Positions 55,768 through 64,000 of a DNA stretch of 64,000 bases are shown one piece after another (positions within the stretch are counted from its first letter, which is position 1; each line of letters begins with the position of its first letter). The stretch is from VAZQ01 sp963835165 (GTDB lineage: Bacteria; Pseudomonadota; Alphaproteobacteria; Rhizobiales; Xanthobacteraceae): assembly GCA_963835165.1 (NCBI GenBank), contig CAWIGD010000032.1, positions 58,866-122,865 on the forward strand, in the 5' to 3' direction. A program made the translations under genes and the position numbers. The notes under the pieces were generated by a model that was given only the letters and a program-made list of their open reading frames with translations, did not search any database and was not told where the DNA came from.

Positions 55768-57177
55768 TCAGCCTCCTACCGGGTTGGGGTCGCGCCAAGC
55801 TCGCTCGAACGGCAGCCGCCAGGCATGCGGGGCGACCAGCTGATGGATCGATTTTGGTCCCCACGCGCCGGGGGGATAAAGTCGAACCGGCGGCGGTGCA
55901 TCGAGCAGGGGGATCGACACCTCCCAGAGCCGCTCGATGCCCTCGGCGGTCGTGAACAGGGTGTGGTCGCCGCGCATCGCGTCGAGGATCAGGCGCTCAT
56001 AGGCTTCGAGAACATCGCTGATCATGCCGGTTTCATGCATGGCGAACTGCAAGCTCTGCTTGTCCAGCCGCATGCCCGGGCCGGGGCGCTTGCCGTAGAA
56101 GGACAGTGACATCTTCGCGGCGTCCGCCAGGTCGAACGTCAAATGGTCGGGGCCTTGCGCACCAACACCTGAGCCGGGAGGGAACATGCTCTTGGGTGGT
56201 TCCCGGAAGGCGATGGAAATGATCCGCTGGCCTTCCGCGAGCCGCTTGCCGGTGCGGAGAAAGAACGGCACGCCGGCCCAGCGCCAATTGTCGATCGAGC
56301 ATTTCAACGCGATGAAGGTTTCGGTATCGGACTCCGGGTCGACGCCGTCCTCGGACCGATAGCCGGTGTATTGCCCGCGGACGACGTTCTTCGGGTCGAT
56401 CGGCAACATGCTGCGAAAGACCTTGTTCTTTTCCTCGCTGATGGGCCCCGGCTCCAGCGCCGTCGGTGGTTCCATCGCCATGAACGCGAGAATCTGGAAC
56501 AGGTGGGTGACCACCATGTCGCGATACGCGCCGGTCGCCTCGTAGAACGCGGCACGTTTGCCGAGCCCGAGCGTCTCCGGAACGTCGATCTGCACATGAT
56601 CGATGAAGTTGCGGTTCCAGATCGGCTCGAACAACCCGTTGGCGAAGCGGAATGCGAGGATGTTCTGCGCCGGCTCCTTGCCCAGGAAGTGGTCGATGCG
56701 GAAAATCTGATCTTCGGAAAAGACCTCGTGCAGCTTGGCATTGAGCGAGACCGCACTTGCCAGATCCGTGCCGAACGGCTTTTCCATGATGATCCGGGAG
56801 CGCTCGACGAGGTCTGCTTCCGCCAGCAGGCGGACGGCCGACAAGGCGGCATTGGGCGGCACGCTCAGATAGTGCACACGGCGATTCTGGTTGCCCAGTT
56901 TCTGCTCCGCCGCGGCGACCGCCGCTTTGAGGACGGGAGCGCCCGCGCCGATCGGCACGTAGTCCAGCGTCTCGGCAAAGGCGGCCCAGTCCGCCTCCTT
57001 CACCTTTCGGCTGGAGAATTGATCGACTGCCTCGCGCGCGATCTTGCGGAAGCCATCGGCGTCGATCTGGTCCAGCGAGACGCCGACGATTCGGCAACCC
57101 GGAATGAACCCGGCGCTCGACAGGTAGAACAGGCCGGGCAACAGCTTCCGTCGAGACAGGTCGCCGGTGGCGCCCAC
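55768..57177 (-). CDS. zwf: glucose-6-phosphate dehydrogenase, 5' end uncertain
   Basis: Oxidises glucose 6-phosphate to 6-phosphogluconolactone (pentose phosphate and Entner-Doudoroff entry). The active site is RIDHFLGKE with the catalytic His; MEKPFGTDL and FRFANGLFEPIWN are present and the C-terminus is intact. The only normal start in frame is GTG 57177 inside the cofactor loop (GATGDL), which would lose the first beta strand. Upstream in frame I read KQSQVLVLVGATGD, clearly coding, but with no ATG. An ATG at 57239 lies one frame over, so an indel near 57200-57235 or a rare start (ATT) is likely. The gene is last in line behind the peptide-modification genes. Confidence 0.9.
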   Translation of the reverse strand: MGATGDLSRRKLLPGLFYLSSAGFIPGCRIVGVSLDQIDADGFRKIAREAVDQFSSRKVKEADWAAFAETLDYVPIGAGAPVLKAAVAAAEQKLGNQNRRVHYLSVPPNAALSAVRLLAEADLVERSRIIMEKPFGTDLASAVSLNAKLHEVFSEDQIFRIDHFLGKEPAQNILAFRFANGLFEPIWNRNFIDHVQIDVPETLGLGKRAAFYEATGAYRDMVVTHLFQILAFMAMEPPTALEPGPISEEKNKVFRSMLPIDPKNVVRGQYTGYRSEDGVDPESDTETFIALKCSIDNWRWAGVPFFLRTGKRLAEGQRIISIAFREPPKSMFPPGSGVGAQGPDHLTFDLADAAKMSLSFYGKRPGPGMRLDKQSLQFAMHETGMISDVLEAYERLILDAMRGDHTLFTTAEGIERLWEVSIPLLDAPPPVRLYPPGAWGPKSIHQLVAPHAWRLPFERAWRDPNPVGG

Positions 57178-57455
57178 AAGGACAAGGACCTGCGACTGTT
57201 TGGGACCAACCCCAGGAGGAATCTTCCCACCTTGCCCATCCCCCTTCTGGTGATGCCCGAGCCGGGCGGTCGACCAAGTTTAGCGCAGATTTATTCTGGA
57301 ATGCCGGCGACAGCGTGCAAGATTTTTCGGCTGGCCGAGACGCCTTTTTGTGCGGGCCGCGCAATTCGCCATTCGTCGGCGTAGCCGGCAATTCGAGGAA
57401 AGCACATCGGGCGACGGCGGACCGGGCTGTCGCTTGAACTCCAGCAATCGGACCG

Positions 57456-58937
57456 TCAGTCGGACGCCTCCGGTTTGGTGCCGCGGCCGATCGCAAATTG
57501 ACCGACCGGGCCTTCGACGTGGAATTCGATCCCTGTCATCTTCGCGAACAGATCGATATTGGCGGTCCCGATCGCGCATCCGCCAAGCCCCATATCGGTC
57601 GCCATCAGGTACAGCGTTTGGGTCAATACCCCGACATCCTTCAGGATGAGCGCATACGCGATCGAGCTGTATTTCCATGACATCCGGCCAAAGCGCGCCG
57701 CGATCGTGATCAGGATCTGGGGCGGGGCGGGCGCGCCCATCGCAAATTCGGCTCCCGCCAGCAGCGCGTCGAGCTCATGCGCGCGCACGCCGATCGGCAC
57801 CAGCGCATGTCCGCCGGCGTCGTAATGATAGAATCCCCGCGCCAGCCCGTCGCATTTGTCGACGGCCAGATAGAGCTCGAGCTCCCAGCCGCCGCCGCCC
57901 GACGGATACGGCCTGGCGGCATACGCGACCATCGGAGCGTCGTAGCCGAGGTCGAGCCTGCTGCTCCATCTCGACTGGACACGCGCGCTGCAGTCGAGAA
58001 ACCGCGAAAGCTCGGCGAGCGTGACCGGTCGCTGGTCATCGAAGATGCGCGTCGAGTGACGTTGACGCAGGAGCTTCGCGGCCGGCGGGATTGGCTGCGC
58101 GGTCGCGGCCGGGACCTTGCGCAGATCGATTTTCTTTCCCGGCCAGCGCGGCCGCACCGCCGGCAGCGGAGCCATGACGCCGGCATAGGGATAAACCCCG
58201 CCCATCGGATTGGCGTGCCGGCCTTCGGTGCTGCGCGCGTGGAAGAGGAAATCGTGAAAATCCCAGAGAACGAGATTGTCGTCACCCTCGGCCGGCCGCA
58301 GGCCGCTGTCGCGGGCGGCGTCGACCTTGAACAGGATTTGGCAATCGACCAGCACGGCGAGCAGCTCGAGCCCCGGAAAACCGTCCTGCCGACGCAGTCG
58401 TTCGATCGGCTGCGGTGCGGACAACAGGGCCAGGGCGGCCGCGATCTTCGGATCGCAAATCCTGAACAACGCGCCGGCGCGCGGCAACTCCAGGACCATC
58501 TCGTTGCCGCGCCGGCGCAGGTAGGCGAACCGCGACAGGACGAGAATGTCGGCCTCGCCGAGCTGCTGCGCTCGCGGCCAATAGTCGGGAACCTGCGGCT
58601 CGATGACGACTTGGTCCTCGCCTTGATCCTTGCCGTCGCGCGCGCGCCCGAGGCGGTACTCCAGCAGGCCGTGTCCGGCCAATCGCCGCACTAGGAGTTG
58701 AACCTCCTTCTCGATGTTCCGGCCCTCGGACTCAAACGCGTCGAGCGGCAGACCCGTGCGCAGGTTCTGCGCGCGATCCGCCGCGCCGGCGCTGAACTTT
58801 CCCAAGCCAACCGAATGGCCATCGAAGCGGGCGACGATGTTTCCGTCCGCGCGCGCTTCGAGCGCGACGTGAGCGCCGAGCCGGGCGGAGAGAGTTGCCG
58901 GCGTTCGTCGCCCTCGCTTTGTTCCGGGAGCGCGCAA
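57456..58937 (-). CDS. SagB-type azoline dehydrogenase (TOMM/LAP biosynthesis)
   Basis: FMN nitroreductase-fold enzyme of the SagB/ThcOx type that oxidises azoline to azole rings in ribosomal peptides. It has 493 residues. The N-terminal half is a family-specific domain, and the FMN domain (about 270-490) shows LRQRHSTRIFDDQ, PYPSGGGGWELELYL, SSIAYALILKDVGVLTQTLYL and MGLGGCAIGTANID. It starts with TTG 58937, 13 bp after the stop of the cyclodehydratase gene, so it belongs to one unit with the precursor and YcaO genes. Intact, unlike its partners. Natural product and its target are unknown. Confidence 0.88.
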   Translation of the reverse strand: MRAPGTKRGRRTPATLSARLGAHVALEARADGNIVARFDGHSVGLGKFSAGAADRAQNLRTGLPLDAFESEGRNIEKEVQLLVRRLAGHGLLEYRLGRARDGKDQGEDQVVIEPQVPDYWPRAQQLGEADILVLSRFAYLRRRGNEMVLELPRAGALFRICDPKIAAALALLSAPQPIERLRRQDGFPGLELLAVLVDCQILFKVDAARDSGLRPAEGDDNLVLWDFHDFLFHARSTEGRHANPMGGVYPYAGVMAPLPAVRPRWPGKKIDLRKVPAATAQPIPPAAKLLRQRHSTRIFDDQRPVTLAELSRFLDCSARVQSRWSSRLDLGYDAPMVAYAARPYPSGGGGWELELYLAVDKCDGLARGFYHYDAGGHALVPIGVRAHELDALLAGAEFAMGAPAPPQILITIAARFGRMSWKYSSIAYALILKDVGVLTQTLYLMATDMGLGGCAIGTANIDLFAKMTGIEFHVEGPVGQFAIGRGTKPEASD

Positions 58938-58950
58938 GCCGGGACGACCC

Positions 58951-61170
58951 TCAGGTCTGGGGATGAAGCGGATTGAGCTCGTGTTCGGGCACCGGCCGGT
59001 CGCGCAAGCCGAGCTTCACCGGGACATCGTAAAGCCGGCCGGGCGCGAAGCGGCGATAGAAATGCCGTAATCCCGGAACGATCACCCTGACCACCGGGAC
59101 CTCGATATCGGGGCGCGTCTGATCGAGCACGAGGAAGTCGAGCCCCGCGCGCTTGGCGAGGCCGACGCAGGCGGTCACCTGATCGCGCTTGTCGAGATGG
59201 CCGAACTTCGAACGGAAGTCCGGTCGGACGACCGGGGTGCCCTTCGGAGTCAAATAGGGATGGTCCTGCAGCCGAAATAGCGGGGAGCCGTCATGGTCCG
59301 TATCTTGATGAGGATTCCCGGCTCGACGGATTCTGGTTCCGGCGGCCCATGAGGCCGATGGACAGAAATTGACTGAGCTCGGTCATCGCGCGCAACGCCG
59401 CGATGCGCGCATCGAAATGCGCGCCGGAACCGAAATCGACGAATTCCTGCTCGTTTTCCATCCAGTGCGCGACGGTCACGAAGGTCGGAATCCCGAGATC
59501 GCTGGTGACGTCGAGCAGCCAAAGGCGGCGTCCGGTTTCGGCGAGCTGGGCTTTCAGGTCACGGATATAGGGATCGTCGAACTGGTCGAGGTCCACTTCC
59601 GCCCGCTGCGATCGATTGTACCACCAGATTGCATATGCATCCCGTTCCACCAGCTCGAGGAACCCCTGGACGATCGCTTCCTCGCGCGTGTTGCCGGCGG
59701 CGCAGCCGTTGGAATCCGCGTGGACCTGGTAGCCGGCAAGGCCCCGGTAGAAAAAATACAACAGGCTGGTCGGAAGATATTTGAACCGTTCGTCGCGCAG
59801 GGACCAGACCGGCGACCATTCGATCTCGGCCGATCGATCGAACGGAGCCCGGCATCGGCGTCACCTCGTCCGGGCCGCTCGCCTGCGCCAGAATCTCGCC
59901 GGAGCTGCGCGTCGCTGTGCAGCAGCACGTCGTTCGGATGAATGGCGTCGCCTGGCGGGAAATCCGTGAACCGCCGCGTCACTCTCGATTTCGATCGGCC
60001 CTGGAAAATTCCGGAATAACGCTCGATCGCCTCCATCAGCGCGCTGGCTTCACCCTGTTCGGCAGTGCTGCCCTTGCCGAAGCTGCCGCCGTTCAGCCCT
60101 GCCTTGAGTTCGTCGACCGTCTCGGGGCGGGCGGAGAAATTATGCGTGGCGAGGAAGTTGGTGTTCATGGGCAGGTCGGCATCGATCCGCTCGAGACGCG
60201 AGACCACGCCGGTGAGCGGGCTCACATGCTTGCGGAAGCGCGCCACCGTGGCCCCTGGCGAAACCGCCCGATATCCCCCGCTTGTCATGACCAGCTTGCC
60301 GCCGGCGCCAATCTCGACCAGGGCGCCGGCGCGCGGCCGGGGTCCCGCAGTTCCTTGCGACCGCAGGCCGGGCATTGCGGGCGGGCCGCCACGTAATGCC
60401 TCACGATGGTCGAGCCAAGCAGGTCGAGGCTGATGAGATGATCGCGCAAGTCCGTGCGGAAGTCGGTGGCGATCGCTTTCGCGATCTCGACGGCCGCAAG
60501 CTGGATGGCATTCTGCTCGAACAGGCCGCGGGCGAGCGGCGATGCGGCGACGCGGCGGGCCTGTTTGCGGTCGAGGAAGGCCTTGACCTCGCGGTTGCGT
60601 TGCATCCGTTCGGCGAGACAGGTCCAGCAGGCGCTCTTGCTCTGGTCCTTGCCTGGACTGAACACTGGCCCCACCAGCGGAAAGATGCCGGATGGCTGGA
60701 CCGCAGCCAGCGCGTGCGGTCCGACAGATGCTGCCGGTTCAATTCGTCCAGACGCGCTTCGAGGTAATCGTTCCACCAGCGTGACCGTCAGGTCTGCGGC
60801 GCCCTTCACGATGCGCGCGCCCAGCGCTTAAGAGCGGCGCCGAGTCTCCGTTGCGCCCTGCACGTCGATCGATTGAATGCGCACGCGACATTTCTGGAGA
60901 TTTCTCTTCGCGTCCTCCGGCGGCGGGCCAACTCCTGATCCAGGCATCCACATGGTCTCAGCGCGGTGCCCAGGACCACGAAGCGGCAGTCGCTGGGCGA
61001 GTCATTGCTCGTGGATCTTCTCTGGATGGAAAATCTTTCTCCAGCTCGCGAAAGAGCTGCCGAAAGCTCTTGCCGGCTCCTCTCGCGGCAGCCAGCGCGC
61101 AATAGAGCGCGCCGTTGAGAAAGAACTTCCGGTCCTCGGAATAGAGGCACACGACATCAGGTGGCAGCAC
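58951..61170 (-). pseudogene. fused ThiF-like/YcaO cyclodehydratase (TOMM/LAP biosynthesis), multiply frameshifted
   Basis: Would turn Cys/Ser of the precursor into azolines using ATP. Read right to left in changing frames. The N-terminal ThiF-like domain has PPDVVCLYSEDRKFFL (from 61170) and VDAWIRSWPAAGG (about 60953). GPVFSPG, CWTCLAER and PQCPACG (60660-60330) hold the Cys pairs expected to bind zinc. Then HVSPLTGVVS, EASALMEAIERYSG, DSNGCAAGNTREEA and ELVERDAYAIWWYNR of YcaO follow, then DQTRPDIEVPVVRVIVPGLR and RFAPGRLYDVPVKLG, stop 58951. I count eight or more frame changes, yet each piece is well conserved and their order and total length (about 740 residues) are normal. The frame is also open above 61170 to about 61365. 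Confidence 0.85.
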
Positions 61171-61405
61171 ATAGACGGTAAAATTCGGCGCGAACTCCGG
61201 AACGTCTTTGCTGTCACGCTGCGTAAGGCCGCTCTCGCGATCGCCGGTCCTGAGGCCGGGACGCGTGCCTCCACGCTCCCGCGACCAGTTTGGATCGTCA
61301 TTGCCCGGCGCGCGGTCTGCACTTGCGGCGACGCCGTCGTCCAGCTCGGCGCAGAGCGGGATCGCTTAGATTGAACCACGACTTCGCTCAAGGATTTATT
61401 GGGTC

Positions 61406-61445
61406 GCATGACCTTATCCGAAAAGTAGCAATTTTCGGATCATGC
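61406..61445. repeat. dispersed hairpin repeat (GCATGA..TCCGAAAA type)
   Basis: Inverted repeat: left arm GCATGACCTTATCCGAAAA (61406-61424), right arm TTTTCGGATCATGC (61432-61445); the arms pair apart from a five-base bulge. Resembles the element common in Bradyrhizobium-type genomes and, in general form, the repeat at 750-796. It lies in the gap between the precursor peptide gene and the cyclodehydratase. Confidence 0.5.
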
Positions 61446-61499
61446 TCTATCGTTTCTCGAGAGGATTGATCTACCCACTCGGCGTCATGCGCCGCGTTA

Positions 61500-61525
61500 G
61501 GGCGTTCACGCCCGTCTTTGACGGG
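61500..61525. promoter_or_regulatory. two overlapping, mutually exclusive hairpins
   Basis: GGGCG-TTCA-CGCCC (61500-61513) and CCCGTC-TTT-GACGGG (61511-61525) share three bases (61511-61513), so only one can form at a time. They lie about 150 bp beyond the precursor stop and before the cyclodehydratase on the same strand, where an attenuator or partial terminator would set the ratio of precursor to enzyme. No T-run is seen, so this is weak. Confidence 0.3.
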
Positions 61526-61676
61526 CTTCATGGACGCCCGCGAACGCGCTCGGGCAGCGCATCCGCGCGGGCTAAACCGCAGACGACACATGATTGGCCG
61601 GGTCGAATCCGGTCAAACCCGACCATGGGCAGACCTGCGTCTGCCCGCGTGATCGGAACGTGCCCGCGTCTCGCGT

Positions 61677-62076
61677 CTAGCAGATGCGGCAGACTCCCCA
61701 CGACAAGCAGCAGCCGCCACCTCCGCAGCCGCAGCCTCCGCAGCCTCCGCAACCTCTGGCGCAGCCTCTGCAGCCTCTGCAGCCTCTGCAGCCTCTGCAA
61801 CCTCCGCAACCTCGGGCCACTTGTTCACCTTGGCGAGCGGAGCCGGTGTTTTCCTTGTCGAAGACGTAGAATGTCCCCAGGCTGACGTCGGAGATTTCTT
61901 CTTCATTGAGCGTGATTTCGGGAACGCGTGCGGTGTTCGACGACGGTACATCCGCTGCCGGTGCGGTTGCTGCGGATGCGCCGCCCGCTAGCGACAGCGA
62001 CACGCCAACGACGTCCTAACGCCGGTACGACTTCCTTGCGGCGCTTTCGCGTCGGAGCCTGCTTCGTCAGTGGCAT
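61677..62076 (-). CDS. TOMM/LAP precursor peptide with Cys-Gly-Arg repeat core, one frameshift
   Basis: Ribosomal precursor of about 132 residues after correction. From ATG 62076 (GGAGG 8 bp upstream) it reads MPLTKQAPTRKRRKEVVPALG, then continues one frame over from about 62013 with VVGVSLSLAGGASAATA, a signal-like stretch. The leader has PEITLNEEEISDVSLGTFY and VFDKEN. The core begins near ARGCGGCRGC and holds 14 cysteines in CGG/CRG steps, ending in CCLSWGVCRIC. Without correction, the second part could start at GTG 62003. One extra base at 62011-62016 explains the break. It precedes the cyclodehydratase and SagB genes on the same strand. Core Cys are the expected thiazole sites. Confidence 0.82.
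61761..61796. repeat. 9-bp tandem repeat inside the peptide core
   Basis: Four perfect copies of GCAGCCTCT, followed by two degenerate ones (GCAACCTCC, GCAACCTCG) to 61814. On the minus strand each copy encodes Arg-Gly-Cys. Copy-number change here would lengthen or shorten the core by whole RGC units without breaking the frame. Confidence 0.85.
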
Positions 62077-62663
62077 CGTTGAGTCCTCCATGCCTTCCAG
62101 GAAAGTCGACGTCGCCCGAGGCGGCAGGGTAGGCTTTGCATAGGCACGTTGCAAGGCCGAGCCGTTCGCAGAACGCGCTGTCGGTGCGTCGAGTTCCGAC
62201 ATCATGAACGACATCTTTCATGAACGGCATATGAACGACGTCATCGCCGCCGATCGCGAACAGAACATCCAGGTGCGCCCGACAACCTCGACGCGCATAG
62301 GCCCGAGAGCCGAGCGGCCGAACGGCGCTCGCTGGCTCGAGCGTCGGCTTGGTGTACGCTGCGTGCAGGCTGGTGGATCTGAAGTTCCTGGCGGTCTTGC
62401 GGCGAACCCGTGGAAGAACGTCAACTCAAGAAACCGCGCCTGCAGCGTGTCCGATCGACATGGAATCAGCCCGGACAACTTCGGGGTGCTCCCGTCCAGA
62501 ACGCAAGGGCAGGGGCGACGCCGGGTGCGCGGCGAATGAGCGTCGAGACCATCGGACGCGCTCTGGAATCATTAATTTGCTAGGTGTCCTTTTTGAGTCG
62601 CGAGGTTGCGGCTCGAATGCGGGCGCCGCGGCTTCTGTGCGGGTGCGAACGGGAGAAGCAGAC
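62077..62663. other. divergent upstream region of the precursor gene; no gene recognised
   Basis: About 590 bp between the leftward precursor gene and the rightward VOC gene. Several overlapping open stretches exist on both strands (for example 62204-62539 and 62218-62478) but their predicted proteins are Arg/Ser-rich with no family resemblance. It probably holds the promoters of both directions; no operator or promoter could be singled out. Confidence 0.4.
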
Positions 62664-63533
62664 GTGGTCGATGCTGATGGCCGTTTCGTCTGGTACGAGT
62701 TGATGACGTCGGACGTGGAGGCCGCCAAGGCCTTCTACGCCGACGTCGTCGGCTGGGGCACACAGGACGCGTCGATGCCGGGCATGGGCTACACCCTGTT
62801 CACCGCCGGAAGCGGCCTCGGCACAGCGGGGTGCTGGACCTGCCGGCGGACGCGAGGAAATTGGGCGCGAGGCCGGGCTGGCTCGGATATGTCGGCGTCA
62901 ACGACGTGGACGCCACTGCCGACCGGATCGAGCAGCCTTGGCGGCACCGTATATGTCCCGCCGAGGGACGTCCCCAACATCAGCCGCTTTTCGGTCGTCA
63001 GCTGATCCGCAAATGGCAACGCTTGCGTTGTTCAAATGGTTGAAACCCGGCCAGGAGCAGCCCGCCGCAGCTGAGCGCGCCGGGCTGCGTCGGCTGGCAC
63101 GAGCTGTTCGCCGCCGACTGGGAGAAAGCGTGGGCGTTCTACGGCGAGCTTTTCGGCTGGCAAAAGGCGGACGCCGACGTCGGCGTGAGCGACACGCATA
63201 ATGCGAGCGGCACGTATCAGCTGTTCTCCGCCGGAGGAGCGGACAATGGCGGCATGTGCACCAAGCCAGCAACAGCCCCAATTCCCTTCTGGCTTTACTA
63301 CTTCAACATCGGCGACATCGACTTGGCGGCGAAACGCGTGAAGGCCGGTGGCGGCCGGGTTCTCAATGGTCCGATCGAAGTGCCGGGCGGCGGCCTGGAA
63401 CGCCCAATGCACGGACCCTCAGGGTGCCATCTTCGCGCTGGCGGGAAAGCGAAGGCCCGACGATATCGGATATTTCGAGCGCGCCGCATCGCGCGATTCG
63501 TCCGACGTTCGTTTCGGCTGGCGCAGAACATGA
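62664..63533 (+). pseudogene. two-domain VOC (glyoxalase-fold) protein, multiply frameshifted
   Basis: Tandem vicinal-oxygen-chelate protein. Domain 1: GRFVWYELMTSDVEAAKAFY from GTG 62664, then LPADARKLG and GWLGYVGVNDVDATADRI one frame over (from about 62829), GGTVYVPPRDVPNISRFSVV back in the first frame, and DPQMATLALFKWLKPGQEQP in a third. Domain 2: HELFAADWEKAWAFYGELFG, then FWLYYFNIGDIDLAAKRVK, ending DPQGAIFALAG and stop 63533. At least five frame changes, each keeping the family sequence. Function unknown; such proteins often bind or inactivate small electrophiles or antibiotics. Confidence 0.75.
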
Positions 63534-63574
63534 GTCCCGAAACGTTGCAGCCTTTGTTTGGGGCGCGAAGGCCG

Positions 63575-64000
63575 ATGGATAAAATAGTCGTTCGCGACGC
63601 ACGACATGACGAAGCAGAACTCATCGTGCAAATGATCCGTCATATGGTCAGGGAGATGGCGAGCTATGGAGGCCACGCTCCGGCCACCGATGATGCCGCT
63701 TGGGAAAAAATGGCAATCGTCATCGCCGGTGAACTCAAAGGGAATAATGCCAAATATGTGCTCGCTGAATTCGGGAAATAGCGATGCGATTGGAGTTGCG
63801 GGAGCGGCGCTGATCACCTTGGGCGGCGCGTTTGCCCCAAACAAGACGTTGCACATCACTGCCATTTATGTCCTCCCGCCGTTCCGGCGCGGTGGCATTG
63901 GCGGCCGGTTGATCGCAAGAATTCTGGATTGGGACGCGCGGCGGGCAGCGAGCTGTGTGACCTGAACGTGCTGTCCGAAAATCCCGCGAAGTCATTGTAT
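63575..64000 (+). pseudogene. GNAT family N-acetyltransferase, frameshifted, 3' end outside window
   Basis: Acetyl-CoA-dependent acetyltransferase. ATG 63575 begins DKIVVRDARHDEAELIVQM, and the frame stops at 63781 after VLAEFGK. The next segment GAALITLGGAFAPNKTLH and IYVLPPFRRGGIGGRLI (acetyl-CoA loop RRGGIGGRLI) lies one frame over, entered at an AAA run near 63776. A second change near 63950 gives ELCDLNVLSENPAKSLY, the usual last motif, cut by the window end. Substrate unknown. Confidence 0.75.

Noticed and set aside
61741..61814. Tandem repeats as a possible CRISPR array
   Set aside because: 9-bp units without spacers, in frame inside a coding sequence; no cas genes in the window.
61684..61869. 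Plus-strand peptide rich in Gln-Pro-Leu repeats
   Set aside because: It is the complement of the Cys-Gly-Arg core; the minus reading has leader, ribosome site and partner enzymes.
62204..62539. Open frame between the precursor and VOC genes
   Set aside because: Arg/Ser-rich product, no ribosome site, competing frames of equal quality; better seen as promoter region.

Overview
The window is GC-rich, densely coded bacterial DNA. Gene content points to an alphaproteobacterium of the order Hyphomicrobiales, close to the Bradyrhizobium / Rhodopseudomonas / Xanthobacteraceae side. The evidence is a hopanoid locus of the rhizobial type, a PdhS-like cell-cycle kinase, a tRNA-His without G-1, Omp25-type porin-like protein, many Bug-type binding proteins, and short hairpin repeats of the rhizobial kind. 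This is an inference from families; no rRNA is present to fix the species.

Layout. 1-7 kb: end of an SDR oxidoreductase, glycerol catabolism (glpD, glpK) and a polyamine-type ABC importer (ATPase plus two permeases). 7-18.5 kb: AsmA protein, succinyl-CoA:3-ketoacid CoA-transferase (two subunits), a ferric-iron ABC importer (binding protein and permease, with a possible Irr box), a DUF1194 protein, a PAS-rich histidine kinase and a tartrate-dehydratase-like enolase-superfamily enzyme. 18.7-20 kb: two phasins with palindromes between them, then tRNA-His. 20-34.4 kb: isoprenoid/hopanoid supercluster (ispA, hpnB, hpnC, hpnD, hpnE, shc, hpnH, ispH, dxs, hpnN). It supplies C5 units, builds squalene, cyclises it, adds the adenosyl side chain and moves the lipid to the outer membrane. 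hpnB is interrupted by one frameshift and hpnG is not in the locus.

34.4-55.7 kb: a catabolic and uptake region. It holds a Rieske ferredoxin, a ring-hydroxylating oxygenase (alpha and beta), a class II aldolase-family protein, a NitT/TauT-type ABC importer lacking its binding protein, an aldehyde dehydrogenase and an outer-membrane barrel. A six-gene leftward block follows (CMD-family protein, cyclase, two Bug proteins, MmgE/PrpD, Asp/Glu racemase-like protein), then a TRAP transporter and a third Bug protein.

55.7-64 kb: zwf, then the most unusual part of the window, a thiazole/oxazole-modified peptide (TOMM/LAP) cluster on the minus strand. A precursor peptide has a 14-cysteine Cys-Gly-Arg core partly built from 9-bp DNA repeats (61677-62076). 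It is followed by a fused ThiF-like/YcaO cyclodehydratase (about 61170-58951) and a SagB-type FMN dehydrogenase (58937-57456). The precursor, the cyclodehydratase, and the neighbouring VOC and GNAT genes all show frameshifts while the protein sequence between the shifts is well preserved. This end of the window therefore either carries many sequencing indels or a very recently broken locus.
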